Shown: one piece after another, positions 21,897-34,017 of the stretch
How positions within the stretch are numbered: the stretch's first letter is position 1
Layout of the letters: the number at the start of each line of letters is the position of its first letter
DNA from: Thereva unica
Lineage: Eukaryota; Arthropoda; Insecta; Diptera; Therevidae
NCBI GenBank assembly: GCA_949987705.1
Contig: OX465282.1
Coordinates: forward strand, 42,744,039 to 42,808,038
Direction: 5' to 3'
DNA: 64,000 nucleotides
Program-made: the position numbers and the translations under genes
The notes under the pieces: generated by a model
Seen by the model: only the letters and a program-made list of their open reading frames with translations
Database searches by the model: none
Told to the model about the DNA's origin: nothing

Positions 21897-24800
21897 TGGA
21901 TATTACTCTTGTTTCCCCAGATCTGCTCAACCGTGTGGAAATCTGGAGAGTTTCCAGTGAACACGCCTTTTCTGACCACAGAGTCATCCTTTATAATGTC
22001 AATATGTGCTCAACTGTGAAGAAGGCCTCTGGTTACAGGAATGTCCGGAACACAGACTGGGCCATATGTAGACAAATAGTGGAAAGATCCCTCCCCGAGG
22101 ATGTTCCCACCCACCCTTGGAATGCTGAAGATCTCGAACATCAAGTAAGAAATCTCAGCAACCTCCTGAATAACGCATTAGAAGCAGCCTGTCCCACTAG
22201 AAAATTTGGGGGTAAAACCAAACCCTCTTGGTGGAACAGCAAACTTCTCAAACTAAGGTCTGAAAGCAGAAAGCCCTTCAATTAGGCCAAATGGTGTAAC
22301 TTGGCTTCGGATTGAGACAACTACAAAAGTCGTCTCAGGGAGTTCAAATATGAAATGCGAAAGTCAAAAAGGGAATCCTGGAAGACCTTTTGTGCGACAA
22401 CAGAAGGTTTTTCAGATGCCGCAAGAATGAGAAAAGTTCTCTCGAAAAGCCCAATGTGCCAAGAAATGCTGCAACAAGCAGACGGTACATTGAAACTCCT
22501 ACTCGATACTCACTTTCCTGGCTCAACATCTCTTGCTGCATCTGCAGAAATAGGTTTTGAGGGCCCAGCTAGTACACATAATTTAGGCACCATTGACAGA
22601 TTGATAAAGAGGGATTTACTCCTGTGGTCCATAGAAGGTTTCATGCTTTATAAAACACCGGGACCAGACGGAATTTATCCCATTGAAATTCAGAAAGTCA
22701 GTGACCTAATTCTGAATTGGCTCGCAGCCATCTATAGGATCTCCCTTAGCCCAAGCTACATTCCAATATCCTGGAGAGTAGCGAAGGTGGCTTTCATTCC
22801 GAAAGCGGGTAAAATCTCCTACCACAATCCAAAAGACTTGAGACCTATATGTCTCACATCGTTTCTCCTCAAGATACTAGAAAGACATGTGGAGATCCAT
22901 GTTAAGCAAAGCATTGATAAAAAACTGCTTTCTCCCTCGCAGCATGCCTACACGAAAGGTAAATCAGAAGACACTGCTCTCCACTCTTTGGTAGCGGTGA
23001 TCGAAAGATCCTTTGAATTCAAGGAATTCACGTTGGCTGCTTTCTTAGATATTGAAGGTGCGTTCAACAATGTTGAACCTTCTGCGGTCACGAGGGCACT
23101 CCAGCGTCTGAATGTTGATGGGTGCTCCAGGTCCTTTATTAATCAGTTGCTAGGGCGCAGGGTCATAAAGTCTAGCCTGGAGCTTTCGGAAGAAGTCAGA
23201 CGGGTCAGAAGAGGCACATCACAAGGTGGGGTCTTATCGCCGCTCCTTTGGAATATGACAGTCAATGAAGTACTGATAACTCTAAAGGAGTCTGGGTGCA
23301 CCACGGTGGCCTATGCTGATGATATTGTGCTGGTGGTGACCGGCAAGTACATCTCAACAATAATAGATATAATGCAACAAGCATTGAATACTCTTTCTCA
23401 TTGGGCCACTACAAAAGGTCTAGGCGTCAACCCAGCCAAGACTGAAGTAGTGCTCTTTACAAAGAAGCATAGACTTCCATATTTTCTTTCTTTAAGACTT
23501 TGTAATGAAACACTGCATCTAAAGGAGGATGCGAAATTTCTAGGTCTCATACTCGATAGGATACTAACGTGGAGGCCGAATCTTTTAGAAAGAGCAAATA
23601 AGGCCAAAACAGCTCTCTTCTTATTATGAGAACGATCGGAGTCAACTTGGGCCTTAAACCCCGCATCGTCCACTGGCTCTATACAGCCGTAATCAGACCT
23701 ATACTTATGCATGGCAAATCGGTATGGTGGACTGCATTACAGAAGATTACGTATCGTAAGATACTGGAAAGGGTCCAAAGAACAGCTGTGTATCAGTGGT
23801 GCAATGAGAAGCACCCCTACAGCTGCGCTGGATGTTTTATTGCATCTCACCCCTTTGGGTATATACGCCGAGCAAATGGCAGCCTGGACGGCTGCCAGGA
23901 CAAAGGCTTCTCTTGGATGGACTCCATACTCATATGGCCATTCATCCATCCTTAGGAAGTTCGCCACCGCTGCGAACAACCTAGATTATACTACACCTAC
24001 GTGGACCTTGGAGAAAGGTTTCAATACCATCATTCCGGCCAGAGATGACTGGACAGATGGTGTTATCCCAACTGGGTCATTATGTATCTTCACAGATGGC
24101 TCAAAAATTGGGAATAGTGTAGGCTCTGGAATTTTTTCCCAGTCATTAAATATAAATACCTCTCTTCGTCTACCCGACCAAGCGGAAGTCACTGCGATCT
24201 GGGAGGCTCTCGAATGGTTGAAGATAAATAATATATCTCATAAGAATATATGTATTCTATCGGATAGCCAGGCGGCCCTCAAGGCTCTTAATTCTGTCGT
24301 CACAACATCCACGACTCTTTTGAACTGCCGCGGGTCTCTGTGTGAGACTGCCACTCAGTTTGCTATAACACTGTGTTGGGTTCCTGGACACAGTGGGATT
24401 AGGGGAAACTGTAGGGCAGATGAGCTTGCTAGACAGGGAATAAAAGTGGAAAGGACACCCCACTTAACCCGAATGGGAATGCCCTTACCCACCTATAAAC
24501 TAGCTGTGAGAAAAATCAGCTTAGCTCGAGCCGGGCTGAGATGGACCACAGCAACGGTGTGTCGCACTCTTCATGCAATGTGGCCAACTTTGGACGCAAA
24601 GGGTTCAAAATCTCTGGTTCAGTTGATCAAAAAGGAGATAAGCCACGTTGTAAAGGTGCTGACTTGTTACTGTCCCTTTGGCCCACACGCCGAAAGATTA
24701 GGACTCCCCCACAACGACTTAAGAAGTTGTGGTAATGAAGAAGAGGAAGAAACTGTCTCCCATCTTCTCTGTACATGTCCCGCCCTAGCAAGGAAAAGAG

Positions 24801-24905
24801 GGACCTTCCTTGGCTCACCTGTCCCAATACCAGAATGGCATCACAATGGGCCCATTGGCGTGCCTAAGTGGGCTCCCTGGTGGGGGCAGCCATTTCAACC
24901 TAACC
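21897..24905 (+). mobile_element. 5'-truncated LOA-like LINE with 15-bp target duplication
   Basis: The 15-mer taagagctctaattt lies at 21882-21896 and again at 24906-24920, exactly flanking the element. The left end is inside the endonuclease, so this is a typical 5'-truncated insertion made by target-primed reverse transcription. The 3' end finishes ttcaacctaacc with no long poly(A). The coding order endonuclease, RT, RNase H, CCHC is that of the LOA/I-type LINEs that keep an RNase H. Confidence 0.92.
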
Positions 24906-24928
24906 TAAGAGCTCTAATTTGTATGTAG
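21897..24928 (+). pseudogene. LINE endonuclease end, reverse transcriptase, RNase H and zinc knuckle
   Basis: The endonuclease C-terminus appears as MDITLVSPDLLNRVEIWRV and AFSDHRVI. The RT has AFLDIEGAFNNVE (motif A), GTSQGGVLSPLLWN (B) and AYADDIVLVV (C). RNase H carries LCIFTDGSKIGN, QAEVTAIWEAL, ILSDSQAALKAL and VPGHSGIRGNCRADELARQG, so all DEDD residues are present. A CCHC-like cluster ends the protein. Defects seen: stops at 22283 and about 22316, and a compensating frameshift pair (about 23626 and 23795). The apparent C-terminal tail runs through the target duplication into host DNA. It is recent enough to keep its domains but not functional. Confidence 0.9.
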
Positions 24929-24948
24929 CATAAGGAAAGAATAAAGTT

Positions 24949-25237
24949 TAAGGGGAGATGACGTATAACAATTAAGTATAACAAATAATGAAATATAATA
25001 ATTAGAACAAATAATGAAATATAATAATTAGAGAAATAAGCAAATATGATAACACTATAGTAGTAACACTTATACTAATACTTATACATTACGTGAGCAA
25101 TACTGAAAAATAACTATCGAGATGTAGCGCTAGGGGCCAGTGGCTCTTGAACTCTGTAATTAACAGTACGTAAAACCGAGTGTAATAAATCAAGTACTTA
25201 GAAAACATGTGTCTTATTTAAATAAGAATATTACAGT
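24949..25237 (+). repeat. Probable LTR with polypurine tract
   Basis: aaggggaga (24949-24957) precedes tgacgtataac at 24958, and the segment ends aatattaca near 25237, giving the TG…CA form of an LTR. It contains aataaatcaag, a plausible polyadenylation region. The LOA-like LINE inserted just upstream. No second copy is in the window, so the assignment is an inference; it could be the 3' LTR of the gypsy element at 10618-17872. Confidence 0.45.
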
Positions 25238-25574
25238 AAGGAAGAGTGTATTTTAATTGTTGCACATACCGCCCCAAGTTTCTTCGTCTCTCGTACCCCG
25301 TCCACCCCATTTCCTTCATAATACGAAAAATCTGACGATTTTTCAATGTGTAGAACGTTACGCGTTAGACGAATGAAATCGATTCACTCCCATGTAAATT
25401 TTTTAAGCAAACGTCCCTAAAGAAGTTTTACTTCAAAAAGTGCTGATCAAAGGTTTGAAAAATTCGTGATGTTTGTAAAGGGTAACGAAATTTTTGCACA
25501 ATTTTTAAAGGTTGTCGGATTTTGAGAAGTGAAGTTTTGTTGGAAGGCTAACGCTGTGCAGACCCCGGGTCTCA
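25238..25574. other. Non-coding, nothing assigned
   Basis: No ORF or repeat structure recognised, apart from the aaagaagttttacttcaaaa phrase near 25417. Confidence 0.5.
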
Positions 25575-26400
25575 TTCCATCGAGTTTATTAGATATTAGC
25601 AAAACTTATATATTTAAGGTCTTTCTGACACTGAGCCGAAGTTTTTCCATTTAAACAAAAGAAGGCTCGACCGAATGTTATGATATTTTTTTCAGGGCTT
25701 TTTTTCATTAATATTCTTCTCTCGGCACCTCAAAGAAGTCTATATAGTTTTTGGTTCTCGCGGTATCGTGCAGGTGCAATCATCGCGAACGTCTTTTAAA
25801 CAAAAAAACCGTTTCGACCGAATTTTATGAAAATCTTTTCAGATCATATTTTGGTTAATATTCTTCGAACGGCACCTCAACTAAGTCGATATCTTTTATG
25901 GTTCGCGCGATATCGCGCAGGTGCAAAAATCATTTATGTCGTTTAAACCAAAAAAACGCTCGACCGAATATTATAAAAATCTTTTCAAATTATATTGTCG
26001 TTACTACGCTTCGAACGGCACCTCAAGTAAGTCCATATAATTTGTGCTTCGGGCGATATCGCGCTGCTACAAAAATCACTTATGTGCTTCGGGCGATGTC
26101 GCGCTGGTATAAAAATCACTTATGTCGCTTAAACCAAAAAACGGCTCGACCAAATTTTATAACAATTTTTTCAGATCATATTTCCGTTAATACGTTTTGA
26201 ACGACACCTCAACGAAGTCGTTATTTTTTTTGGTTCGTGCGATATCGTGCAGGAAAAAATGGCCACAAACGTACGCACGCACACATACACACACATACCC
26301 AAATTTTTGCTTGAAATGCTCTTGCGACCGTGGATAATGAAAATAATTTGAAAATTTCGATTTTCGGACCGATTAAAATAAATTCCTTGGGAAGTTAAAA
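25575..26400 (-). repeat. Satellite-carrying dispersed element, copy 3
   Basis: Reverse orientation, with about four monomers (gcgatatcgcgcagg near 25906, gcgatatcgcgctgc near 26053, gcgatgtcgcgctgg near 26093). The (AC)n lead is at about 26278-26300 and the terminal tcggaccgattaaaataa and ccttgggaagtt near 26390. It shares gatattagcaaaact with copy 2. Confidence 0.85.
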
Positions 26401-26691
26401 AAATCCTCTCCATTAGATTTAACAGATTACACAGCCACACAAAAAAAAAATTTTTCTGACCTGGAGGTCGCACTATGTGTACTATATGTTTTTGGGGTCG
26501 CTGAATCCGCCATAACCTCAAAATATACCCTCAAATTTGCTAAATTTGGTGAAACTGTTAACCGTATGGCTTTAAACTTTAAAACTTTATAATCCTCTAT
26601 TACAGTAGCTCGATGACCTCTTGCTTAAATAACTACATAACCCATAGTCCCATAACTACATAGCCTTCAAAACCCCTTACCAACATAACCC

Positions 26692-27648
26692 TTAGACCCA
26701 ATAACGAAGTTTCTGACGTGGGGGCCTGAAAATGTGTACTATGTGTTTTTGGGGCGCTGAATCTGAATCCGGAGTCATTTCAATTCCAGCACGTCTGGGA
26801 ATAGGAGCATAAACATTCGTGTTATGTAGTAAGATCGCTTTTATACTTCGCACAGATGAATCAATGAAAAGTCTCCATTCTTTGGGATCATAGCAACTAG
26901 GCTCAAGTTCATTCTTCAGACCCTGTATATTTGTACAGTAAACAAGAGCGTGTTCTTCATCTTTAGTGAAAAATTGCGGAAATTTCATTTCTCTGTATCT
27001 GTAAGAGGTTACTTTTGTTTTTGGTTCAAGTAGATTGCTCTCTTTCAGGAAGGATTCCAGATATTCTGAGCCATCCTTTGGTAATCCAAAATCCCTTACA
27101 AGGTCATTCAACACAACTTGCGATATCAATCGCGGTTTCTTAGGATACGTGCCATCCTCCGTATCACTATTTATCTCACCAACATCGTCAGATTCCGATT
27201 CAACCTCCATATCTATTACTTCGTCGATGTCGATGTTATTAGCATCGATTTCATATGATCGCATGTCATTGGCATTATCGCTTATTTTGTCATCTATTGA
27301 TGTAGATACTGGAGGTTTGACAGATGAAACATTATGGTAAACAATTTTGCTTTTGGTTTTACTGTTGTACCGTCTTATTATATTGCAGCAGTAAAAACAG
27401 TCTTCAATACATAAAGGACGACTCCAAATTGCCGATCTGGAAAACTTGACGCTCTGTCTATTTTTGTTCTGACTCCATCTATCAAATATCTTGCTACAAG
27501 AGTTACAGATGTTATTTCGGGCCCATCTTCCAATTCCAGACTCATCCATATTGAACCCAAAAATATCCCTGTAAGCCTCTCGAATACGATCATCAATCAC
27601 TTTTCGTAGAGAAGTAACTTCAAATTTAGAGCATACATGACAGAACAC
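26692..27648 (-). CDS. Zinc-cluster protein of a TE-associated arthropod family, truncated and fused to a repeat-encoded tail
   Basis: A 318-residue ORF. The N-terminus has paired cysteines (CHVC at 3-6, CNSC near 48-51, then CIEDCFYCC), suggesting metal binding. A long acidic linker follows, then a conserved block: LNDLVRDFGLPK, VTSYRYREMKFPQFFTKDEE, HALVYCTNIQGL and DPKEWRLFIDSSVRSIKAIL. From memory, multi-copy arthropod proteins contain this block and continue well beyond it; their biochemical role is not known to me. Here the protein ends abruptly after YAPIP in AGIEMTPDSDSAPQKHIVHI, a peptide encoded by a separate dispersed repeat. It is probably a fragment, and expression is not indicated. 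Confidence 0.6.
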   Translation of the reverse strand: MFCHVCSKFEVTSLRKVIDDRIREAYRDIFGFNMDESGIGRWARNNICNSCSKIFDRWSQNKNRQSVKFSRSAIWSRPLCIEDCFYCCNIIRRYNSKTKSKIVYHNVSSVKPPVSTSIDDKISDNANDMRSYEIDANNIDIDEVIDMEVESESDDVGEINSDTEDGTYPKKPRLISQVVLNDLVRDFGLPKDGSEYLESFLKESNLLEPKTKVTSYRYREMKFPQFFTKDEEHALVYCTNIQGLKNELEPSCYDPKEWRLFIDSSVRSIKAILLHNTNVYAPIPRRAGIEMTPDSDSAPQKHIVHIFRPPRQKLRYWV

Positions 27649-27724
27649 ATTATGCTCCGATTCACAAGTCTGCTCTGTCGAGATCTTTGTTCTTCGTTTT
27701 CTTGTAGCATTGGACTCTACAGTG

Positions 27725-28638
27725 TGTTATGTAGAAATTTTGAGCCTCCCTCAAAATTATTCCAGTTCCCATATAAATCTCCAAAACTATTTATTTCTTA
27801 ATATCAAAAAACCTTGAACCTTTAATGTCATATACACTAAGAGTGCACGGGGCCGGTAAACGACCCGTGCACAAGTCCCAAGTGTAACCTGAAACGCCAA
27901 AGGAAATTGGCAACAAATAATTAGCGCAATTTGTCTTGCGAAATTAATAAATGAAAGAAAAAAGCTCGTAAGCAAATTGCGCCAGTTTCAGGCCACTTGA
28001 AGAAAAGCCGACGGGTGCGTTTTTCCGGCCGGCGACCTCAGCCTTGGGTCAAGCACCAGCAGTGGATTTTTGCACCTAGGTTGAAGGCCCGGAAGAAAAA
28101 TGCAACCGACGGATTTTTCGAAAAGAAAGCTTTAGGTAACTAAAACACGATTGATTTTAAGATCGGAGAGTACTGTTTCAACTTTGATCCGTGGCGGGCG
28201 GACAAAGGAAGTCTTGATTTCAAATTCGATCGCGGCGCGGCTCATAATTAATAAAAATAATTTAAGAAAACGCGGTCGGTGGTGGTTACGCTGGCACCGT
28301 GGCGGTTGCTTCGGCACCGTGGCGGCTGCCAGTTAAAAAACAGTTTGAACAGATAATAAAAATTTTAAATTAATAAATAAAAGTGAAAAGACTAGTAAAT
28401 ATAAATAACAGAATAAAAGTAAATTAAATAATGATTAAGTTGTTTGTTACCGCTAAGCAAAAATAAAAAAAAAATGTGTTAAGTAATAATTATTATGAGT
28501 GTTGTTTTATATTATAACAATTATTGTGAGATCATTCAATAAATAAAGAAGAGACTCCAGTGATATATGAAGATTTATTTAGATGAAAATTTAACAAACA
28601 AAAAAATAAGTAAAATAGTGAAGTTCTTTAACACAACA
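27725..28638 (+). repeat. 5' LTR (914 bp)
   Basis: Starts tgttatgtagaaatt and ends taacacaaca. The internal inverted motif gtgcacggg … cccgtgcac near 27850 could form a hairpin, and a GC-rich part with repeated ggcaccgtggcgg lies near 28290-28330. Confidence 0.93.
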
Positions 28639-28640
28639 AT

Positions 28641-28660
28641 TGGCGCAGCCGGTAGGATCC
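28641..28660 (+). other. Primer-binding site
   Basis: tggcgcagccggtaggatcc lies 2 bp after the 5' LTR. TGGCG starts are typical of LTR-element PBS sequences complementary to tRNA 3' ends. The tRNA is not identified. Confidence 0.75.
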
Positions 28661-28874
28661 GGGTGAGGCCACAGAGTTAATACTTTGTCGATTGCGATTG
28701 ACAAGGCCGACGACCTCGGATCCTCCAACGAATCTTCGCTCGGGGGTACTCAACTTTAGGTGCCTCTGCTCCAGGCGAGCATGCATTTACCCCCCTAAAG
28801 TTTTTACATCGCGGGACTTTTAGTGGGCTTCATCCCGGCCCAGGACAAAGTCCAGTAAGGACCAACAAGGGGAC

Positions 28875-29045
28875 GATGAAATCACAGACACTCCTCCACC
28901 GTGGGATTTGAAAATACTTTCGGCCCTGCAGTTCCTGCGTTTCAACAATAAGTCTTCAAGAAATCCAACAAGTCAGTTCCTGCAAATGGTGAATGAAGTC
29001 GAAACCATTACCACCGGATTATTGTATGTAAAAGCTATATAAAAA
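28875..29045 (+). pseudogene. gag: Gag-like fragment
   Basis: One frame reads PPPWDLKILSALQFLRFNN and then SQFLQMVNEVETITTGL before a TAA. Position and hydrophobic-helical pattern fit a gag start, but family identity is not demonstrated. Confidence 0.4.
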
Positions 29046-31740
29046 AAAAATCCTTATTATATTATTTTCTTATGTACAATCATATATTTAAATGCTATTT
29101 TGCATAAATAAGAAAAGCGAAACCGAATTCGATTCATAGTGTTAGTATATTCCAGAAATAATGCGTGTAGGTTAAAGCCGGAAATTCTATTAATTATAAT
29201 TTACCTTATATAGTTTTACAAATGGATTGAAAACAAAGTAACAATAATGTTAAAGTATTCAGTGACAAAATGAAAGTTACAAATTGAACATACATGAGTC
29301 CATTTTGTTTTATATAAATCGACATACAATTATATTATTTTCGATATAATTGTGAATAATAAATACTATTAATAAATAACAGGACTAAAGAAACAATTTC
29401 AACATCTTTCGCTTACAAATTTTTTGCTGGACATTTTTTTAATAATAATTATAAAAATAATAGTAAAAAAAAACACATTTCAATCCATTTGAAACGAAAT
29501 AAATAAATAAATCAATAAACTACTGTGCGTATAGTTAATAATAAAAACAAAAAAAAAATAATAATATCATTATAAAACACGCGTAGCCTATGATTAGCAA
29601 TTTAATTCAGATAAGCTCGTATTTTCAGAATTATTACGGAAAATACACATATAAACTAATTTTTTTTTCTCTTCCCTCTTTTAAATCATAAAAAACAATT
29701 TTTCTTAATCTACTTTAGTTTTTGCGCTAATTCGTTGCTTACTTAAACCTTAGATTACATTAATAATGTTACAACTTACTTGTAACCGATATATTTTATT
29801 TAGTTTATAAACTAACAAAACCACCCAGTAAAACTATTTCCTTGTTTTGGGTCAACATTTTTGGAATATGTACAACATCAAAAACGAAAAGTAATTATAA
29901 CAACTAGAATGAACCTTTTCAAATTGAAGAAAAAGGTAATTTATATTTTGTTTTTGAAAAATATTTATTAAAGTATAAAAGAAAGATAGTAAGATTAACA
30001 TTGTAAGGAAAACGCAGCACCCGTCACCAGCACCACCACCAACCGCGCTCGTTGCATATATAAATAACATAAATAAAAATATATTCGTTTAATAACAAAT
30101 TTAAATAACAATACATATAACAAACGAACCTATATATATATATAAATATTATAAAAATAATATAAACACTATATAAAAATAAATATATTACATAGTTAAC
30201 ATATATTAACATTTAATCAATAACAAAAAAAACAAAAAACAAACGTATATAAAAGCATATCTACTATAAAATTAACCTATGTAACCTAATGTATATGGTA
30301 TATAACAAACTTACATATATAACCATATGCATTATATAAACATACATAAATACTTTATAAAAACACTTATTTAAATATATACTATATAATCGACATCTAT
30401 TAACATATAAACTAAATAAGAAATACATACTAACATATATACTACATAATACATAAATAGAAAGATACATAAACCTACATACTTTAAGAAAAAGACATAC
30501 AAACATTATACTATATAACCAACATATATATAATAACATATTAACTTAATAACAAAAACATATTAATGTATGTATATAATTCTGCTATAAAATATACATA
30601 AATAAAAATATATATACTATAAAATAAAACTTTATTAATGTACGTGTATATTCTAAATAATATACATTTAATAATATATTTACCAAATATATAAATATAG
30701 TATATAATTATACAATCATGATATATAAACATACATACATACTATATAACCAAATTATATTAACATATTCAATATAAAATAAGCCTTTAATTAACATACA
30801 TGAATTAATAAACATTTATAAGTATAGCTACCACATAAAACACGCATATAAACATAGATATATATATTATAAAAAAGCCATATGTACTAAATAATACACA
30901 TAATATAATAATATATACTATTATAAACCTTCTTTTTAACACGCAAGTATATTATAAATAACTAACTTACCTACATATTTACCAAATAATAAACATATAT
31001 AAACATATATAAACATATGTAAACATATATACACATATATAAATAGATATAAACATATAAAAACATATTCATATATATACATATATAAACATATTACAAA
31101 CATATATAAACATATATAAACATATATAAATAGATATAAACATATAAAAACATATATCATATATACATATATAAACATATTACAAGCATATATAAACATA
31201 TATAAATATATATAAACATATATAAACATATATAAACATATATAAACATATATAAACATATGTAAACATATATAAACATATAAAAACATATATATACATA
31301 TATAAACATATATAAACATATACAAACATGTATAAACATATATAAACATATATAAACATATATAAACATATATAAACATATATACCGCATAACAAACTTG
31401 TATGTATCAACACGTACATATAATATAATAAACATGTATAATATATGGCCATCATATATACTGTATAATCAAGGATATCAAATATTTAAAAAAAAACAAA
31501 CTCTTCTTCTTCTTTGATCCGTTAGCTGGCGGTCCGAGCGGGAGGTGGAACTTAGAAATCTAACTTTTACCATAATTTGGCCCAATCTCCTCGTTTAGCG
31601 AGATGAAAGTGATGCCATCGATTTCACTTAAAAATCATCGCTGTCTTCATATATTTCTCTTTTGCAATTACATAAACCCTCAAGATCTTTAGGTTACAAT
31701 ATTAAAAAAGAATAAGCTTCGACAAAATGTCACAATAAAC
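29046..31740. repeat. AT-rich block with acatatataa minisatellite inside the LTR element
   Basis: From about 30060, and densely from 30970 to 31390, the ten-base phrase acatatataa is repeated many times with variants (aaacatat, agatataa). 29046-30060 is AT-rich without clear periodicity. The block replaces the expected gag-pol coding. Minus-strand ORFs of Tyr, Ile and Met are translation of the repeat. Confidence 0.9.
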
Positions 31741-31749
31741 CCTTCTCAA

Positions 31750-32900
31750 AAGTGCTCGCTACAATCGCCATTCGGCAAATGGAAGACTCTCGGAAGTTGC
31801 CAAGGAAACTTCAATCTGAAAACCCCAATTCCTTGCACTTTCCAAATATTGCAGAACATGCCAGAGATTCCCAAAGATGGCCTTCTAGGAAACGACTTCC
31901 TCTCCCAGCACTGCAACGTTGAGGGTCCTACCAAGACACTACGATTTCCTCGCACGGAAATTAATCCAGAAGAAATTACCATTCCATTACAAACCAAAAC
32001 CACCAAACCGAAACCCAGAGAGCAACAGGAGCAAACCCAAACCAGGGAGTCTCAGCTCGTAGAAGCCGAGACGACCCCCGGTGGTGTCTCCCAAGTACCC
32101 TCCGAGAGGAATACAAGCTGCCAATCTCAAGATGGGTCAAGGTTAGATAACAACCTTAACGGTTTCGAGACCAATGAAGACCTGAGACAAAAGGTAATCT
32201 TAACGGAATCTATTTGTATTCCAGGCCGGTCCCAGATGGTGGTACCAATACCATTAAGCTTAGAGGAAGAAATGCTCTGTAAAGCTCAAGAGCCCTGCGA
32301 GGGAGTATTCCTCGCGAATGCCCTCTTACCTTCTGGAAACAAAAGAGTGTCTGTTGGCCTCCTCAATGCTAACAACTATCCAGTAGCCCTAACGAGTCTA
32401 ACTCTAACGCTCGTCCCCACAAATGGCTACTCTACTATACCACTCAATCCCAACCCTGCAAGTTCTAGCCCAAGGCTCTTTGTCAAGAAAGACAACGGCG
32501 AGTGCGGAAGACCGGTAACTAAAACCGGCACCCCACCGCTCAAAACAAGCCGCAAATGGCAGAAAAAACTAGGGGTCAAATCAAAACGGGGTCACAAGAG
32601 CAGTGACCAGGAAGCCGCCAACTTACTGCAAATCAGACACATATTCCCGGACTACGAAGACCCGGACGACCTAGCGCGCGCACAACGCCTTCAAAAGTTG
32701 ACGAGGAACTCAGCCTCGACCACTCTCTAACGACCGAAGAGAAGAGGTCCATAAAGTAACTATGTCACGAATACGCAGACATATTCCACTTAAAAGGAGA
32801 TAAGCTCACTTATACAGAAGCTATCTCCCATGAAATTCCAATGGTCTATGACCAAATTGTTAACCAGAAAATGTACAGACTGCACAAGGCAGAACGCAAC
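31750..32900 (+). pseudogene. pol: Gypsy protease end and RT linker remnant
   Basis: The ORF at 31849-32730 starts with DGLLGNDFLSQHC, the conserved glycine-rich end of gypsy retropepsins. A linker follows (SQMVVPIPLSLEE, EGVFLANALLPS, NGYSTIPLNPN) as seen before the RT in some gypsy elements. After the stop and a frame change come CHEYADIFHLKGDKLTYTE, another stop-free stretch, and QKMYRLHKAER, the RT entry, after which RT is lost. The catalytic DTG is not seen, since upstream is minisatellite. Confidence 0.72.
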
Positions 32901-33090
32901 TACTCCACTATTTGCAATATATTGGCTTTTATCTCCACTTATACATAAGAGAATCATATTACTTTCATCTCCTAATCAAAGCTATCTTTACATACAACTC
33001 TACACTCTTTTTGGTTTTTCATTGACCTTCCTCTCCTTTACAATCTTCAAGTACGAGAATCGCTCTACTCCGTAGCGATTCTCTTGCTTC

Positions 33091-33103
33091 AGGGGGGAAG
33101 GAA
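33091..33103 (+). other. Polypurine tract
   Basis: aggggggaaggaa stands immediately before the 3' LTR, the expected primer for plus-strand DNA synthesis. Confidence 0.85.
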
Positions 33104-34017
33104 TGTTATGTAGAAATTTTGAGCCTCCCTCAAAATTATTCCAGTTCCCATATAAATCTCCAAAACTATTTATTTCTTAATATCAAAAAACCTTGAACCT
33201 TTAATGTCATATACACTAAGAGTGCACGGGGCCGGTAAACGACCCGTGCACAAGTCCCAAGTGTAACCTGAAACGCCAAAGGAAATTGGCAACAAATAAT
33301 TAGCGCAATTTGTCTTGCGAAATTAATAAATGAAAGAAAAAAGCTCGTAAGCAAATTGCGCCAGTTTCAGGCCACTTGAAGAAAAGCCGACGGGTGCGTT
33401 TTTCCGGCCGGCGACCTCAGCCTTGGGTCAAGCACCAGCAGTGGATTTTTGCACCTAGGTTGAAGGCCCGGAAGAAAAATGCAACCGACGGATTTTTCGA
33501 AAAGAAAGCTTTAGGTAACTAAAACACGATTGATTTTAAGATCGGAGAGTACTGTTTCAACTTTGATCCGTGGCGGGCGGACAAAGGAAGTCTTGATTTC
33601 AAATTCGATCGCGGCGCGGCTCATAATTAATAAAAATAATTTAAGAAAACGCGGTCGGTGGTGGTTACGCTGGCACCGTGGCGGTTGCTTCGGCACCGTG
33701 GCGGCTGCCAGTTAAAAAACAGTTTGAACAGATAATAAAAATTTTAAATTAATAAATAAAAGTGAAAAGACTAGTAAATATAAATAACAGAATAAAAGTA
33801 AATTAAATAATGATTAAGTTGTTTGTTACCGCTAAGCAAAAATAAAAAAAAAATGTGTTAAGTAATAATTATTATGAGTGTTGTTTTATATTATAACAAT
33901 TATTGTGAGATCATTCAATAAATAAAGAAGAGACTCCAGTGATATATGAAGATTTATTTAGATGAAAATTTAACAAACAAAAAAATAAGTAAAATAGTGA
34001 AGTTCTTTAACACAACA
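33104..34017 (+). repeat. 3' LTR (914 bp)
   Basis: Same start, end and length as the 5' LTR, with every block I compared identical. Confidence 0.93.

Larger units (their letters stand above)
27725..34017 (+). mobile_element. Non-autonomous gypsy-type LTR element with two matching LTRs
   Basis: Two 914-bp LTRs bracket a primer-binding site, a gag-like fragment, an AT minisatellite, a protease/linker remnant and a polypurine tract. RT core, RNase H and integrase are missing. The constant offset of 5379 bp across the LTRs shows no indels between them, and I found no substitutions in the blocks I compared. cagtg occurs at 27720-27724 and 34016-34020; its CA overlaps the LTR end, so the target duplication is likely but not unambiguous. 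It must have been moved in trans by an autonomous relative. Confidence 0.88.

Noticed and set aside
25898..26200. Conserved-looking peptide (KNHLCRLNQK type), also seen in other satellite copies
   Set aside because: It is read through tandem monomers and repeats with them; no domain or stop-conserving pattern beyond repetition.
27787..28336. Small ORFs conserved perfectly between two places (also 33166-33715)
   Set aside because: Identity comes from the LTR pair, not from protein conservation.
30936..31455. Long minus-strand ORFs rich in Tyr, Ile, Met and Phe that look like membrane proteins
   Set aside because: They are translations of the acatatataa minisatellite; all frames give the same pattern.
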